DNA of 17,410 nucleotides from CAYWFF01 sp964458085 (GCA_964458085.1 CAYWFF010000019.1:1-17410), one strand, 5' to 3'; numbered from the stretch's first letter, positions 1 to 8,215 are shown. Program-made: numbers and translations. Notes: a model not told the origin generated them from the letters alone.

Positions 1-1
1 T

Positions 2-994
2 ATGTTTCAATCAGCAAGACTTAGGTTAACTTTTTGGTATTTAATTATTATTGCGTTCATTTCCATAAGTTTTAGCGCCATAATATATCGCTTCATGTCA
101 TTGGAGCTTGAGCGTGGGTTTGTAGTTGCTGAATACCGCCTCAGGGGTCAACCGATTCCCAGGGAGCGTGTCCGCATAATTTTGGAGAAAGAACTTGCAG
201 ATGCAAAGCATTCGGTGCTGTTAAATTTACTTACAATAAACGGCATCATCCTGGTAGTGGCCGGTGTGGGCGGTTATTTTCTGGCAGGAAAAACTTTGAA
301 GCCAATCGAAGAAGTTGTAGATGAGCAAAAAAGATTTATAGCTGACGCGTCCCACGAACTTAGGACACCTCTTACTTCAATGAAATCCGAAATAGAAGTT
401 CTTCTGCGGGATAAAAAAATAAAACTGTCTGAAGCAAAAGGACTTTTATTCAGCAATCTGGAAGAAGTGAATAAGATGAAAGAGCTATCAGATTATCTTT
501 TGTCTCTTTCAAAGTATGAAGCAAACGCTAAAGACCTACCAATGGAAGCGGTCGACTTGGCAGAAGCTGTAAAACAGGCAGCAGACAGAAATGCTTCCTT
601 AGCAAAAGAAAAGGATATAGCAATTAAAAAAGATGTGCAAAACAGCATAATTAAGGGAAACCCGATGAGTATAGTTGAGCTGATATCGATACTTCTCAAT
701 AATGCCATAAAGTACAGCGAAAATGGTTCAAAAGTCGAAGTTTCGGTAGCAAAAACCAACCGACATGTTTTGCTGAAAGTGAAAGACATAGGTGTAGGAA
801 TTCCTAAAGAAGATATTCCTCACATTTTTGATAGATTTTATCGGGCAGACTCTTCGCGATGCAAACATACCACAGACGGTTTCGGTTTGGGACTTGCAAT
901 TGCCAAATCCATTACAGATCTTCACCACGCAGAATTAAAAGTAGAAAGCCAGGTAAATAAAGGCAGTGTCTTCAAAGTAACATTTCCCCGATGA
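2..994 (+). CDS. Membrane sensor histidine kinase
   Basis: A two-component sensor kinase of 330 residues that should autophosphorylate on His and pass the phosphate to a response regulator. Two membrane segments are visible (about 11-30 and 74-95) around an extracytoplasmic loop of roughly 40 residues. A short LKPIEE juxtamembrane stretch follows, in place of a full HAMP domain. The phosphoacceptor box is SHELRTPLTS with H118. The ATPase domain shows the N box (LLNNAIKYS), G1 (DIGVGIP), F box (FDRFYRAD) and G2 (GFGLGLAI), so it looks catalytically intact. The ATG at base 2 gives a typical kinase N-terminus, but the promoter is outside the window. No partner regulator lies downstream; it may be just upstream of the window (inference). 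The small exported protein that follows may be linked to its signal. The signal sensed is unknown. Confidence 0.9.
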   Translation: MFQSARLRLTFWYLIIIAFISISFSAIIYRFMSLELERGFVVAEYRLRGQPIPRERVRIILEKELADAKHSVLLNLLTINGIILVVAGVGGYFLAGKTLKPIEEVVDEQKRFIADASHELRTPLTSMKSEIEVLLRDKKIKLSEAKGLLFSNLEEVNKMKELSDYLLSLSKYEANAKDLPMEAVDLAEAVKQAADRNASLAKEKDIAIKKDVQNSIIKGNPMSIVELISILLNNAIKYSENGSKVEVSVAKTNRHVLLKVKDIGVGIPKEDIPHIFDRFYRADSSRCKHTTDGFGLGLAIAKSITDLHHAELKVESQVNKGSVFKVTFPR

Positions 995-1027
995 CTCTCA
1001 GTGTCTTTTCAGAATCAGTTGTTAATG

Positions 1028-1053
1028 TATACATGCAGTCGAAAGGAGGTGAT
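1028..1053 (+). promoter_or_regulatory. -10-like element plus strong Shine-Dalgarno for the 164-aa protein
   Basis: A TATACA hexamer at 1028-1033 could be a -10 element; no good -35 is visible. AAAGGAGGTGAT at 1042-1053, near-perfect to the 16S rRNA 3' end, sits 6 nt before ATG 1060. This decides the start against the in-frame ATGs at 991 and 1033. Confidence 0.6.
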
Positions 1054-1059
1054 AAAAAT

Positions 1060-1554
1060 ATGACAAAGAAAAAATTTGTATTTCCGTCAATAATCGCCAT
1101 AGCAATTATTGCAATTACTTTAATGAGCGCTAATTACGTTTCTGCGCAGGAAGGGGTGGTTAATCGCCCAATTGTACAGCGTCTGGCGGAAAAGTTTAAC
1201 TTAGACACCAATGAAGTCCAAAAAGTGTTTGACGAAGAAAGAGAAACAAGACAAGCCGAAAGGTATGCGCTTTTTGTTGAAAAGTTAGACGATTTAGTTG
1301 CTGAAGGCAAACTAACCCAAGAACAAAAGGATTATCTCGTGGCTCATCACGAAAAAATGCAGGGAGTACATGAAGAAATGATAACTTTGGAACCTTCGGA
1401 AAGAAGGGAAAAAGCCCAAAGTCTGCATTCTGAACTTGAAGTATGGGCAGAAAGTCAGAACCTGGACCTTTCAGAAATCATGCCTTTTCAGGGAAGGGTA
1501 ATGCACGGAGCAGGCAATGGAATGATGAAAGCAAGATTTGGCAACAAGCTCTAA
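1060..1554 (+). CDS. Small exported helical protein, DUF2680-like
   Basis: A 164-residue protein with a clear signal peptide: a KKK start, a hydrophobic core at about 6-24, and likely cleavage after NYVSA at residue 29. The mature part is charged and helical. It contains LAEKFNLDTNEVQKVFDEER, then KLDDLVAEGKLTQEQKDYLV with adjacent His residues, then a Glu-rich helix and a Gly/Met-rich tail (HGAGNGMMKARFG). This pattern resembles DUF2680-type and other small periplasmic helical proteins; that match is from memory. The ATG at 1060 is chosen because of the strong Shine-Dalgarno and because it begins the signal peptide; starting at 991 would add 23 residues in front of it. It lies 65 nt after the kinase stop, so it may be co-transcribed or use its own -10 element. 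Function is unknown; an envelope-stress or ligand-binding role next to the kinase is an inference. Confidence 0.8.
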   Translation: MTKKKFVFPSIIAIAIIAITLMSANYVSAQEGVVNRPIVQRLAEKFNLDTNEVQKVFDEERETRQAERYALFVEKLDDLVAEGKLTQEQKDYLVAHHEKMQGVHEEMITLEPSERREKAQSLHSELEVWAESQNLDLSEIMPFQGRVMHGAGNGMMKARFGNKL

Positions 1555-1569
1555 GTTTAGCATTTAAAT

Positions 1570-1597
1570 GGAAAAGCGCCCGAAGGGACGCTTTTCC
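1570..1597 (+). terminator. Stem-loop after the 164-aa protein gene
   Basis: GGAAAAGCG (1570-1578) pairs with CGCTTTTCC (1589-1597), with CCC/GGG extending the stem towards a GAA loop. A long T run does not follow directly, so this is a likely but not textbook terminator. It separates the first two genes from the hydrolase gene. Confidence 0.55.
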
Positions 1598-1632
1598 CTG
1601 TGGCTTTTCAGGAATTTCTCAGTAAAGCACAC

Positions 1633-1638
1633 TATACT
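1633..1638 (+). promoter_or_regulatory. -10 box just before the hydrolase start
   Basis: TATACT ends 8 nt before ATG 1647, and no Shine-Dalgarno is present. Transcription would start within a base or two of the ATG. No convincing -35 is seen. Confidence 0.5.
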
Positions 1639-1646
1639 TCATTTTT

Positions 1647-2678
1647 ATGTCCGGTTTCATTAAACTTTCGTTGATCGCACTGATTTTGCTAATTGCCGGG
1701 CAGTTTTTAAAATCAAACTCTTCAAAACCTCTCCTTACACAAACGCCAAAATCAGTCGAAAATGAAGGCGGACTTATAAACCAACCGCATCCTCTGTCAA
1801 TTGAATCATTAAGAAACGGCGACTATCCGGGAAGTGACTTGATAATTGAACAAACTTTGACTCCCGGAAACAATTACAAAAGATACATCGCTTCCTATAA
1901 ATCAGAGGGGTTAAAGATTTACGGATTATTGACTGTCCCTGACTTCGCTCCGCCTGAAGATGGATTTCCGGCAATTATATTTAATCATGGTTATATTCCC
2001 CCATCTCAGTACCGCACAACTGAGCGCTATATTGCCTACACAGATGCATTTTCCCGAAACGGGTATGTTCTTTTTCGTCCCGACTATAGAGGACACGGAA
2101 ATTCTGAAGGGACAGCAACCGGCGGATACGGTTCAAACGGCTACACTATAGACGTACTAAACGCTGTTTCATCTGTTAAAAAACTGGACTATGTAAACAA
2201 TGAAAAACTGGGGATGTGGGGACATTCCATGGGAGGACATATTACCTTGAGAAATATGGTGGTTTCAGAGGATGTCAAAGCAGGGGTTATTTGGGCAGGA
2301 GTTGTGGCAAACTATCAGGATATGCTGGAAAGATGGAGGAGGAGGAATTTGACTGTCACTCCGTCCCCGGGAAGCACACGGCGTTGGCGACAACAGTTAA
2401 TTGAAGAGTACGGAGAACCAAATAACAATCCGGATTTTTGGAATTCTATATCTGCAAATTCATATCTTAGGGATATTTCAGGTCCTATTCAGCTTCATCA
2501 TGGGACAAATGACACTTCAGTACCGGTAGAGTTTTCAGAAAACTTAGAAAAACAATTGAAAGATGTTGGCGGCAATGTAGAGCTCTACATCTATCAAGGT
2601 GATGACCATAACTTGTCTAATAGTTTTTCTACCGCCATGGCCCGATCGGTTTCTTTTTTTGATTTATATTTAAAGTAA
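1647..2678 (+). CDS. Exported alpha/beta hydrolase (S9 peptidase-like fold)
   Basis: A serine hydrolase of 343 residues with one N-terminal membrane or signal segment (about 5-22), so it probably acts outside the membrane. The catalytic triad is readable: nucleophile S194 in GHSMGG, acid D289 in GTNDTSVP, and base H321 in GDDHNLSN. NHGY at 113-116 and DYRGHGNSEG at 146-155 are typical strands and loops of prolyl-oligopeptidase-like or dipeptidyl-aminopeptidase-like hydrolases. The substrate cannot be told from sequence and could be a peptide or an ester. No Cys lipobox is present, so it is membrane-anchored or secreted rather than a lipoprotein. The start has no Shine-Dalgarno but has a -10 box 8 nt upstream. 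It is set off from the previous gene by a stem-loop. Confidence 0.88.
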   Translation: MSGFIKLSLIALILLIAGQFLKSNSSKPLLTQTPKSVENEGGLINQPHPLSIESLRNGDYPGSDLIIEQTLTPGNNYKRYIASYKSEGLKIYGLLTVPDFAPPEDGFPAIIFNHGYIPPSQYRTTERYIAYTDAFSRNGYVLFRPDYRGHGNSEGTATGGYGSNGYTIDVLNAVSSVKKLDYVNNEKLGMWGHSMGGHITLRNMVVSEDVKAGVIWAGVVANYQDMLERWRRRNLTVTPSPGSTRRWRQQLIEEYGEPNNNPDFWNSISANSYLRDISGPIQLHHGTNDTSVPVEFSENLEKQLKDVGGNVELYIYQGDDHNLSNSFSTAMARSVSFFDLYLK

Positions 2679-2741
2679 TGAAATATTCAGTTTCTTCTCA
2701 GGATACACGGCTAGACTGGAAAATTCGTGATACAAGCGTTT

Positions 2742-2768
2742 TATACAGCCAAGTAGACCGGAGGTGAT
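2742..2768 (+). promoter_or_regulatory. -10-like element plus strong Shine-Dalgarno for the cupredoxin
   Basis: TATACA at 2742-2747 is a -10 candidate with a poor -35. GGAGGTGAT at 2760-2768 lies 4 nt before ATG 2773. The leader of about 20 nt contrasts with the leaderless-type starts of most genes here. Confidence 0.6.
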
Positions 2769-2772
2769 AAAA

Positions 2773-3285
2773 ATGGATGACACACAAATACAACCAGTCG
2801 AGAAAAAACCAAACAACATGCTTCTGATAGCAGGACTGGGTATCGGACTTGCAGTAGTTGGCGGAGCGTTTTTGCTTCGGGGAAACTCTGCACAAGAAGT
2901 TCCAAACCAAGCAAACTCTGCACTTCCGACACAATCCTCAAATCCGATTGATTCCGGAAGCAATGATACTTCCATAATGGTAGATGATACGGAAGGAACA
3001 GTAGCAAATGCCCGGATGATCCAAATAGAAGCAGGCAGTTTTTATTTTAATCCGAGCGAAATAAGAGTTAAAAAGGGAGAGACGATTACAATCGAATTGA
3101 CTTCAGTTGATATGATGCATGATTTTAATATTGATGAATTTAATGTTGCTCTTCCGATTACTCCGGCAGGAGAAACCAACTCCGTCACCTTTGTCGCAGA
3201 CAAGGCAGGAGAATTTGAATATTACTGCTCAGTGGGACAGCATAGAGCAAACGGACAAGTCGGAACACTTATAGTTGAAGAGTAA
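2773..3285 (+). CDS. Membrane-anchored cupredoxin (type-1 copper-like)
   Basis: A 170-residue protein with a short cytoplasmic head, one membrane segment (about 15-35), an Asn/Ser/Pro-rich linker to about residue 78, and a C-terminal cupredoxin domain (about 80-169). Copper ligands can be placed as H116 in MMHDF, C152 in YYCSVGQH and H157 in the same motif. The axial position, ten residues after Cys, holds Gln (Q162 in NGQVG), where most blue copper proteins have Met; Gln is the axial ligand in stellacyanins. The protein should bind copper outside the membrane for electron transfer or copper handling. No oxidase or nitrite reductase partner is nearby. The ATG at 2773 is preferred over the GTG at 2764, which falls inside the Shine-Dalgarno. 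The transcript ends at a strong terminator 22 nt downstream. Confidence 0.88.
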   Translation: MDDTQIQPVEKKPNNMLLIAGLGIGLAVVGGAFLLRGNSAQEVPNQANSALPTQSSNPIDSGSNDTSIMVDDTEGTVANARMIQIEAGSFYFNPSEIRVKKGETITIELTSVDMMHDFNIDEFNVALPITPAGETNSVTFVADKAGEFEYYCSVGQHRANGQVGTLIVEE

Positions 3286-3307
3286 ACTAATACTATCGAG
3301 AATTGAC

Positions 3308-3337
3308 ACTGGGGAGCGAAAGCTCTCCAGTTTTTTT
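3308..3337 (+). terminator. Intrinsic terminator after the cupredoxin gene
   Basis: A 10-bp stem (3308-3317 with 3322-3331, one G-T pair) closes on a GAAA tetraloop and is followed by a T run to 3337. It lies between converging genes. The T run is on the plus side only, so it serves the plus-strand transcript. Confidence 0.93.
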
Positions 3338-3357
3338 GGTTAGTTTCTATTAGAAAA

Positions 3358-4848
3358 CTACGCTGTTTGCCTTTGCCGTTCGTTTACTAGCGGTAAATCA
3401 AAGTAAAATGCAGAACCTTTGCCTTTCGTGCTTTCTACCCAAATTTTTCCTTTATGCCTTTTTATAATTTCCCTAGCAATATAAAGTCCCATTCCGAATC
3501 CCGGAAATGTTTGTACTTTGGCATCTGTGACTTGATACAGACGTTCAAATATTTTTTTCTGTTCACTTTGGGCAATACCCATTCCTTGATCTTTCACTCG
3601 TACAGTCGCTTTCCCGTTTTTCTTTAAGGTTGTTACTTTAATTGGTTTTCCAGCCGGAGAATATTTAATTGCATTTGTAAGTATGTTGGTAAACACCTGG
3701 TATATCCTGAACTTATCAGCCAAGACCGGTAATTTACTTTTGCTTACGAAATGAATTCGGTGAACTGTTGTCACCTTAAGGACGTCAACTATATCTTTTA
3801 GTAAATCGTTTAATTCAAAATGTTCTTTATTCAAACTCAGCTTACCTGTTTGCAAACGGGAAACATCCAAAAGGTCATTAACTAATTTTTGAAGCCGTTC
3901 TGTTTGTAGTTGGATATTTTTTAATATCTTTGCCGTGTCTTTATCTTTATGTTTTTTAACCTGTTTTACCATCAGATCAAGGTAGAGTTTCATACTTGTT
4001 AAGGGAGTTTTAAGTTCGTGCGATGCCATATTTACAAAATCGTCCTTCCTTCTTTCTGCCTCTTTTTGCTCCGTCACATCACTTATAATGGATGAGGCTG
4101 CGATTATTCTTCTTTTATTTGTCAAAACCGGCGTAGCATTAACTTGTATATACTTCTGGTTTCCTTTTTTATCCTGTATCGTAAATTCCTGTGTAACGAT
4201 AGGCTTTTTCTGTTCGATTGCTTGAACTAAAGGAAATTGAGAAGGTTTAATTTTCTTGCCATTTTTTTCAGGCTCAAAAAACAATTTGTCATGAATACTG
4301 TCTCCAATTGGGACACGCATATCAAAAATGGTGTCCACTTGTTTGTTAACCTGGACAATTTTTCCCTCGTGGTCGGTAATGATAACCCCTACCGGTAGTT
4401 GTTGTATTACAGCCTGAAGTCTACTTTTTTCATCTTTCTCTCTCTCCAGTAAAATATCAATTGTTTGTTTTAGCCAGCCTATTATAAGCGACACCCCGAC
4501 ATACAAAATGCCTAAAAATATAGTAGTTTGTATTGCTGAAACAAGCTGACTACCCGTATAACCCCGGGTATAGATTATATATCCGTAATAAAATATCGTT
4601 ACGGCGCTGGAAATTAAGCCCCCCATAATCCCGTCACGAAATGAAAAATAAATGATAATTGCAATAAATATAATTATTGCAAGTCTAGCTACAATGGCGG
4701 GATTGTTCGCTATTCTAAATGCATAAAATTCAAGCGCAAAACAAGCGCCAAGCGTTATTGCGAAGGGAAGGTAAATTGAATATGTACGGTTCCCCAAACG
4801 CGCAAGAGGGTCAAAGTATTCTTTTAAAATTACAAGTGTTTGTTTCAT
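3358..4848 (-). CDS. PAS-domain membrane histidine kinase
   Basis: A sensor kinase of 496 residues. Four membrane segments (about 25-45, 52-70, 75-93, 103-124) have almost no extracytoplasmic loops, so it probably senses within the membrane or cytoplasm. A coiled linker (about 128-145) leads into a PAS domain (about 141-260: LPVGVIITDHEGKIVQVN ... SSIISDVTEQKEAE). The HisKA box is ASHELKTPLTS with H277. The ATPase domain has an N box (LTNAIKYSP), G1 (DQGMGIA), F box (FERLYQ) and G2 (GFGMGLYIA). It resembles hybrid-less PAS kinases of the VicK/PhoR type. No response regulator is adjacent; the stand-alone receiver at 8264-8629 is a possible partner (inference only). No Shine-Dalgarno precedes the ATG, and TATAA abuts it directly, so promoter and start are less certain than for its neighbours. 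Confidence 0.9.
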   Translation of the reverse strand: MKQTLVILKEYFDPLARLGNRTYSIYLPFAITLGACFALEFYAFRIANNPAIVARLAIIIFIAIIIYFSFRDGIMGGLISSAVTIFYYGYIIYTRGYTGSQLVSAIQTTIFLGILYVGVSLIIGWLKQTIDILLEREKDEKSRLQAVIQQLPVGVIITDHEGKIVQVNKQVDTIFDMRVPIGDSIHDKLFFEPEKNGKKIKPSQFPLVQAIEQKKPIVTQEFTIQDKKGNQKYIQVNATPVLTNKRRIIAASSIISDVTEQKEAERRKDDFVNMASHELKTPLTSMKLYLDLMVKQVKKHKDKDTAKILKNIQLQTERLQKLVNDLLDVSRLQTGKLSLNKEHFELNDLLKDIVDVLKVTTVHRIHFVSKSKLPVLADKFRIYQVFTNILTNAIKYSPAGKPIKVTTLKKNGKATVRVKDQGMGIAQSEQKKIFERLYQVTDAKVQTFPGFGMGLYIAREIIKRHKGKIWVESTKGKGSAFYFDLPLVNERQRQTA

Positions 4849-5005
4849 TTATAACCGGAAAACGGAATAATAGCTTACAGATTTTTTAGTAATTTATCGG
4901 TTTTTAACTTACTTATATTTTTCTGATACAGCTGTACGTAGTGTAACTGCAATTTGTATAAAAATTGTAAGGATTATAATTTCCTCTATTTTTTAAGAGC
5001 TTTGT

Positions 5006-5770
5006 TTATTGGAGTAAATGTTGGGAGTCAAGGTAGGAAATGATTCCGTCGCTTATTCCGCGGGCAGGAATTGAAGGATTATGAACCAAAAGTTTTTGAT
5101 CGGAAACATTGGTTAAAAATCCCGTCTCAAAAATTGCGGCCGTTGTCATCGGGTGAATTGCATGTTCATATCTCCACCATGAGAAAGCATAATAACCACG
5201 CATGTTGCGTGTAATATTAGGATCAATTGTATATCCCGTTTCCTCCCGGTAACTATTTGTTAAGAAATTCACCAATGTATTTGCTTTACCGGTCAAATCC
5301 CTCCAGGGAGCAGCAACTTTAAAACCCCTTTTGGATTTTTCTGTTGACCCGTCTGCATGAATTGCCAAAAACACATCAGCTAAATATTGAGAGGGAACTG
5401 TCGAAGGAAGAATATCGACTTTTACCCCCTTTTCTTCTAAGTTAAATTTAACAATTTCGGCGATAGCGAAATTAACTTCCCATTCGTTTTTCCCTCCGCC
5501 TGTTGCTCCGGAATTCCCCCTGAGTCTTTCTAGTTCATCGGGGAGTTCATTGTTTTTCCAATGGCCAACCTGCAAACCTACTTTTGGAGGGCCGTCGGGT
5601 CGCGACCAATTTTTATACTGAGCGTAAGGGTCATCAGGCACTTCTTCTTCGGAAACTCCGTACGGCGGAGCACCGGAAGTAACAGGCTCCTGTGTTTGAA
5701 AAGATTGAAAGCCGTAAACTATAGCCATACTTATACTTACTAAAATTAAGAAGTGTTTAAAATATTTCAT
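5006..5770 (-). CDS. Exported N-acetylmuramoyl-L-alanine amidase (Amidase_3)
   Basis: A 254-residue zinc amidase that should cut the bond between MurNAc and L-Ala in peptidoglycan. A signal or anchor segment spans about 5-22, followed by a short acidic and Pro-rich linker. Zinc ligands are readable as H70 (GLQVGHW), E96 (NEWEVN) and H138 (AIHADGS). The catalytic Glu is E215 (IFETGFLTN). The fold order matches the Amidase_3 family. The region between the first His and Glu (ELPDELERLRGNSGATGGG) is longer than in minimal family members. The ATG at 5770 is chosen. An in-frame TTG at 5776 is also possible, because a TATACT box ends 6 nt upstream of it. It follows the transglycosylase-like gene by 55 nt on the same strand, and the two may work on the same cell wall. 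Which of the two starts is used is uncertain. Confidence 0.9.
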   Translation of the reverse strand: MKYFKHFLILVSISMAIVYGFQSFQTQEPVTSGAPPYGVSEEEVPDDPYAQYKNWSRPDGPPKVGLQVGHWKNNELPDELERLRGNSGATGGGKNEWEVNFAIAEIVKFNLEEKGVKVDILPSTVPSQYLADVFLAIHADGSTEKSKRGFKVAAPWRDLTGKANTLVNFLTNSYREETGYTIDPNITRNMRGYYAFSWWRYEHAIHPMTTAAIFETGFLTNVSDQKLLVHNPSIPARGISDGIISYLDSQHLLQ

Positions 5771-5782
5771 AGCCAAACGTAG

Positions 5783-5788
5783 AGTATA
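5783..5788 (-). promoter_or_regulatory. -10 box before the amidase
   Basis: Reading the minus strand, TATACT ends 6 nt before TTG 5776 and 12 nt before ATG 5770. This gives a leader of zero to about six bases. No Shine-Dalgarno and no good -35 are visible. Confidence 0.45.
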
Positions 5789-5825
5789 CAGGAAAAGAAC
5801 TTAGAAATAGCTTAAGAAAAGTAAC

Positions 5826-6446
5826 TTAGCGGGAACAGGCTGGCCAGAGATGGGTGTGGCCGAGGGAAAGTGCATAAGCTGCAGTTTGGATTGCCTCTCT
5901 GGCGCCGAACCGGAGATCTTTATTGGGATCTTCTCCCATTTTGTTTCTGTATGTATACCAAGTACCTTCAGTAAATTGAAACATCCCGGCATAAGGCTCA
6001 GCATTCACTCCCGGATTAAAATGTGATTCACAATCGGCGATTTTTGCTAAAAATGCCTTGTCAACATTGTAACGGGAAGAAAACTCACTGAAAAAGACTT
6101 CTAAGTGAGAAGGTACGACAATGGGGTTAACGATAGGTGTTGGCGTTGGTGTTAGCTTAGGGGTTAAAGTTAACACTGCTTTAGCCTGATGTGGAGAAGG
6201 TGTGGGGGTTTTAATGGGTGTCGGACTGAGTATTGGTGTAAAGGTGGGTGTTGGTATTGGCAAATTAGAAATTTCAGGGAAAGAACTAGTTGAAAGAGGT
6301 GGCGTAGGCGTTATGGGGATTTGTGTTTGGTACGAAAGTACAAATGTATTTCTGTCGGTTAAATTTTGATCTATAAACAATGCTCCGGTAAATCCCCACA
6401 CAACACCTGTTAAAAAACTAATTACATATAGTATAAATTTTTGCAT
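5826..6446 (-). CDS. Anchored lytic-transglycosylase/lysozyme-like protein
   Basis: A 206-residue protein with three parts. An N-terminal membrane segment (about 4-26) is followed by a Pro/Thr-rich linker (about 41-110) with repeated PTPTP units that would span the wall. The C-terminal domain (about 112-206) is lysozyme-like. IADCESHFNPGVNAE carries the likely catalytic Glu (E140), and GMFQFTEGTW is the usual transglycosylase motif GLMQFxPxTW in variant form. The domain ends in HLWPACSR, with C139 and C204 as a possible disulfide. It probably cleaves glycan strands of peptidoglycan outside the cell. The ATG lies 4 nt after the SulP stop, so the two genes are very likely one transcript and translationally coupled. 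No Shine-Dalgarno is seen. Exact subfamily (SLT or resuscitation-factor-like) is not settled. Confidence 0.85.
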   Translation of the reverse strand: MQKFILYVISFLTGVVWGFTGALFIDQNLTDRNTFVLSYQTQIPITPTPPLSTSSFPEISNLPIPTPTFTPILSPTPIKTPTPSPHQAKAVLTLTPKLTPTPTPIVNPIVVPSHLEVFFSEFSSRYNVDKAFLAKIADCESHFNPGVNAEPYAGMFQFTEGTWYTYRNKMGEDPNKDLRFGAREAIQTAAYALSLGHTHLWPACSR

Positions 6447-6450
6447 GCTT

Positions 6451-8211
6451 TCAGTGCTTTAACAATTTACCATAAAAATACGCAACTGTTTCCCTAAGCG
6501 ATCGCTGCCTATGAAGTTTGTGGGGAGTACGAATTAAAATTAGGGGGCACTTTTCAGCGTCTGTATGCACATGTTCATGCCTTAAATGAGTTATTAAAAA
6601 CGTAAGCGCATCGTTTGTAGAAGCAAAAAAATGGTCTTTTCCGATTTTTTTATAAAAACCCGAGGCTATCAACACTTTCATGACAGGAGCTTTTACGCTT
6701 GCCATAAAAATATGTTTTCCGCTTTCTTTTAGAGTATCTGAAAACGCAGACAACATCTCTTCTCCGGTAGAATCAATTTGATTAATACCGTTGGCAACGA
6801 ACAAAATGTCAGTAATTTTAGAGTGTTCTGCCAGATCCTTAATAATTTCATTTTCAAAATATTCGGCATTTGCAAAGAAAAGCGGTGCGTCCAACCGTAC
6901 AATGGCAATATTTTCGCAACGGTCCAAATGAAAAGCTCTAGCATCATGATATGACTTATCACGTAATTTAGATAAAAATGCAACCCGTGGACGGGTTAGA
7001 CGATACATAAAATAACCTATTGAAAAAAACACACCCAAAATCACTCCTTTTTCAATATCGGGAGCATATAGGAGAGTTCCCGTAAAAGTTAAAAAGGCAG
7101 CCACACCATCCGCTTTATTAACTTTCCATATATGGGAAAATTTCGAAAAATCAATCAAGCTAGCAACAGAGAATATAATGATTGCTGCCAAAACCACCTT
7201 AGGGATATAGTAAAGGACAGGGGTAAAAAAAAGCAATGTAATAAGTACCGCACTGCTTGCAAACATACCGGAAAGCTTTGAATTTCCACCCGCGTTATAG
7301 TTTAATGCCGTTCGCGATAATGAACCGGATACTGGGTGACTTTGGAATAAAGAGCCGATAAGGTTCGCTAATCCTTGCCCGCGCAGCTCTTTATTGGGAT
7401 TAAGACGCGACTTTGTCTTGACTGCCAGAGCTTGTGCAATTGAAAAACTTTCCGTAAAACCGATTAATGCCATGGCTAATGCAGTAACAACTAAAGTCGA
7501 CATGCTGGAAAAAGTTATATGGGGTACTGCAAGCTGAGGAAGACCTTTGGGTATTTCGCCGACCAAAGCCGTAGGATAAGAAAAAACATAACTTACCACC
7601 GCACTAGCCGCAACCACAATCAGAATATGGGGCATTTTTTTGTCTACCTTTTTCAGGATGAATAACGTACAAAGCGAAACTATTCCCAGTAAAAAGGTCG
7701 GCCAGTTAATTATTGTAGTAGCAGACACCAAAACCGCAGTGACAACCTGATACTGCCGTTCAAAATCCGGCACCACTATACCTAAAAAAGCCGGAAGCTG
7801 GGTGGAAGCAATGATGAGTGCTGCTGCATTAGTAAATCCGTAAATTACAGGATGTGACAAAAATCCGATAAAAGAACCCATTCGGGCAATGCCAAGGATA
7901 AATAATATAAGACCGAATACAAACGATAAGACAAAAGTATAATTTACAAATGCCGTACTTCCCGGAATTGCATACTGCGAAATACTTGCGTAGGTCATGA
8001 GAGACAATACAGCCACAGGTCCTGTAGACAAAAGCGCACTCGACCCGAAAAAAGCAGCAATTACGGGCGGGATTAAAGCAGCATACAGGCCGTACTGGGG
8101 CGAAAGTCCGGCAAGCTGGGCATAAGCAAGCGACTGGGGAATAAGAATAAGAGCGACTGTCAAACCGGCAAAAATGTCATTTTTAAGACTTTCACTCTTC
8201 AAAAAAGACAT
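6451..8211 (-). CDS. SulP/SLC26 family anion transporter with STAS domain
   Basis: A 586-residue transporter, near the usual SulP length. The membrane domain (about 10-410) opens with the family signature: LIPQSLAYAQLAGLSPQYGLYAA, then GSSALLSTGPVAVLSL. A cytoplasmic STAS domain (about 435-542) holds NQIDSTGEE, the anti-sigma-antagonist-like phosphosite region near residue 480. A 44-residue tail follows (HLRHEHVHTDAEKC then basic), unusually rich in His at its start. Family members carry sulfate, bicarbonate or other anions; sequence alone does not say which. It lies between a stand-alone receiver gene upstream (52 nt) and the transglycosylase-like gene downstream (4 nt). A -10 box directly before its ATG suggests its own promoter. 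Confidence 0.92.
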   Translation of the reverse strand: MSFLKSESLKNDIFAGLTVALILIPQSLAYAQLAGLSPQYGLYAALIPPVIAAFFGSSALLSTGPVAVLSLMTYASISQYAIPGSTAFVNYTFVLSFVFGLILFILGIARMGSFIGFLSHPVIYGFTNAAALIIASTQLPAFLGIVVPDFERQYQVVTAVLVSATTIINWPTFLLGIVSLCTLFILKKVDKKMPHILIVVAASAVVSYVFSYPTALVGEIPKGLPQLAVPHITFSSMSTLVVTALAMALIGFTESFSIAQALAVKTKSRLNPNKELRGQGLANLIGSLFQSHPVSGSLSRTALNYNAGGNSKLSGMFASSAVLITLLFFTPVLYYIPKVVLAAIIIFSVASLIDFSKFSHIWKVNKADGVAAFLTFTGTLLYAPDIEKGVILGVFFSIGYFMYRLTRPRVAFLSKLRDKSYHDARAFHLDRCENIAIVRLDAPLFFANAEYFENEIIKDLAEHSKITDILFVANGINQIDSTGEEMLSAFSDTLKESGKHIFMASVKAPVMKVLIASGFYKKIGKDHFFASTNDALTFLITHLRHEHVHTDAEKCPLILIRTPHKLHRQRSLRETVAYFYGKLLKH

Positions 8212-8215
8212 ATAC

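Noticed and set aside
493..789. Minus-strand open frame of about 98 codons under the first kinase, and similar antisense frames elsewhere
   Set aside because: They lie opposite well-supported genes, have no ribosome site or promoter, and show no sensible protein features.
2679..2772. Minus-strand frames crossing the gap before the cupredoxin gene
   Set aside because: They run over the cupredoxin signal region in antisense and lack start signals.
4849..5005. ACAGCTGT palindrome and AT-rich gap between the PAS kinase and the amidase as an operator
   Set aside because: A single 8-bp palindrome is expected by chance, and no second copy or clear promoter spacing supports it.
6120..6310. GTTGG-rich low-complexity DNA as a non-coding repeat
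   Set aside because: It encodes the Pro/Thr-rich linker of the transglycosylase-like protein in frame, which explains the repetition.
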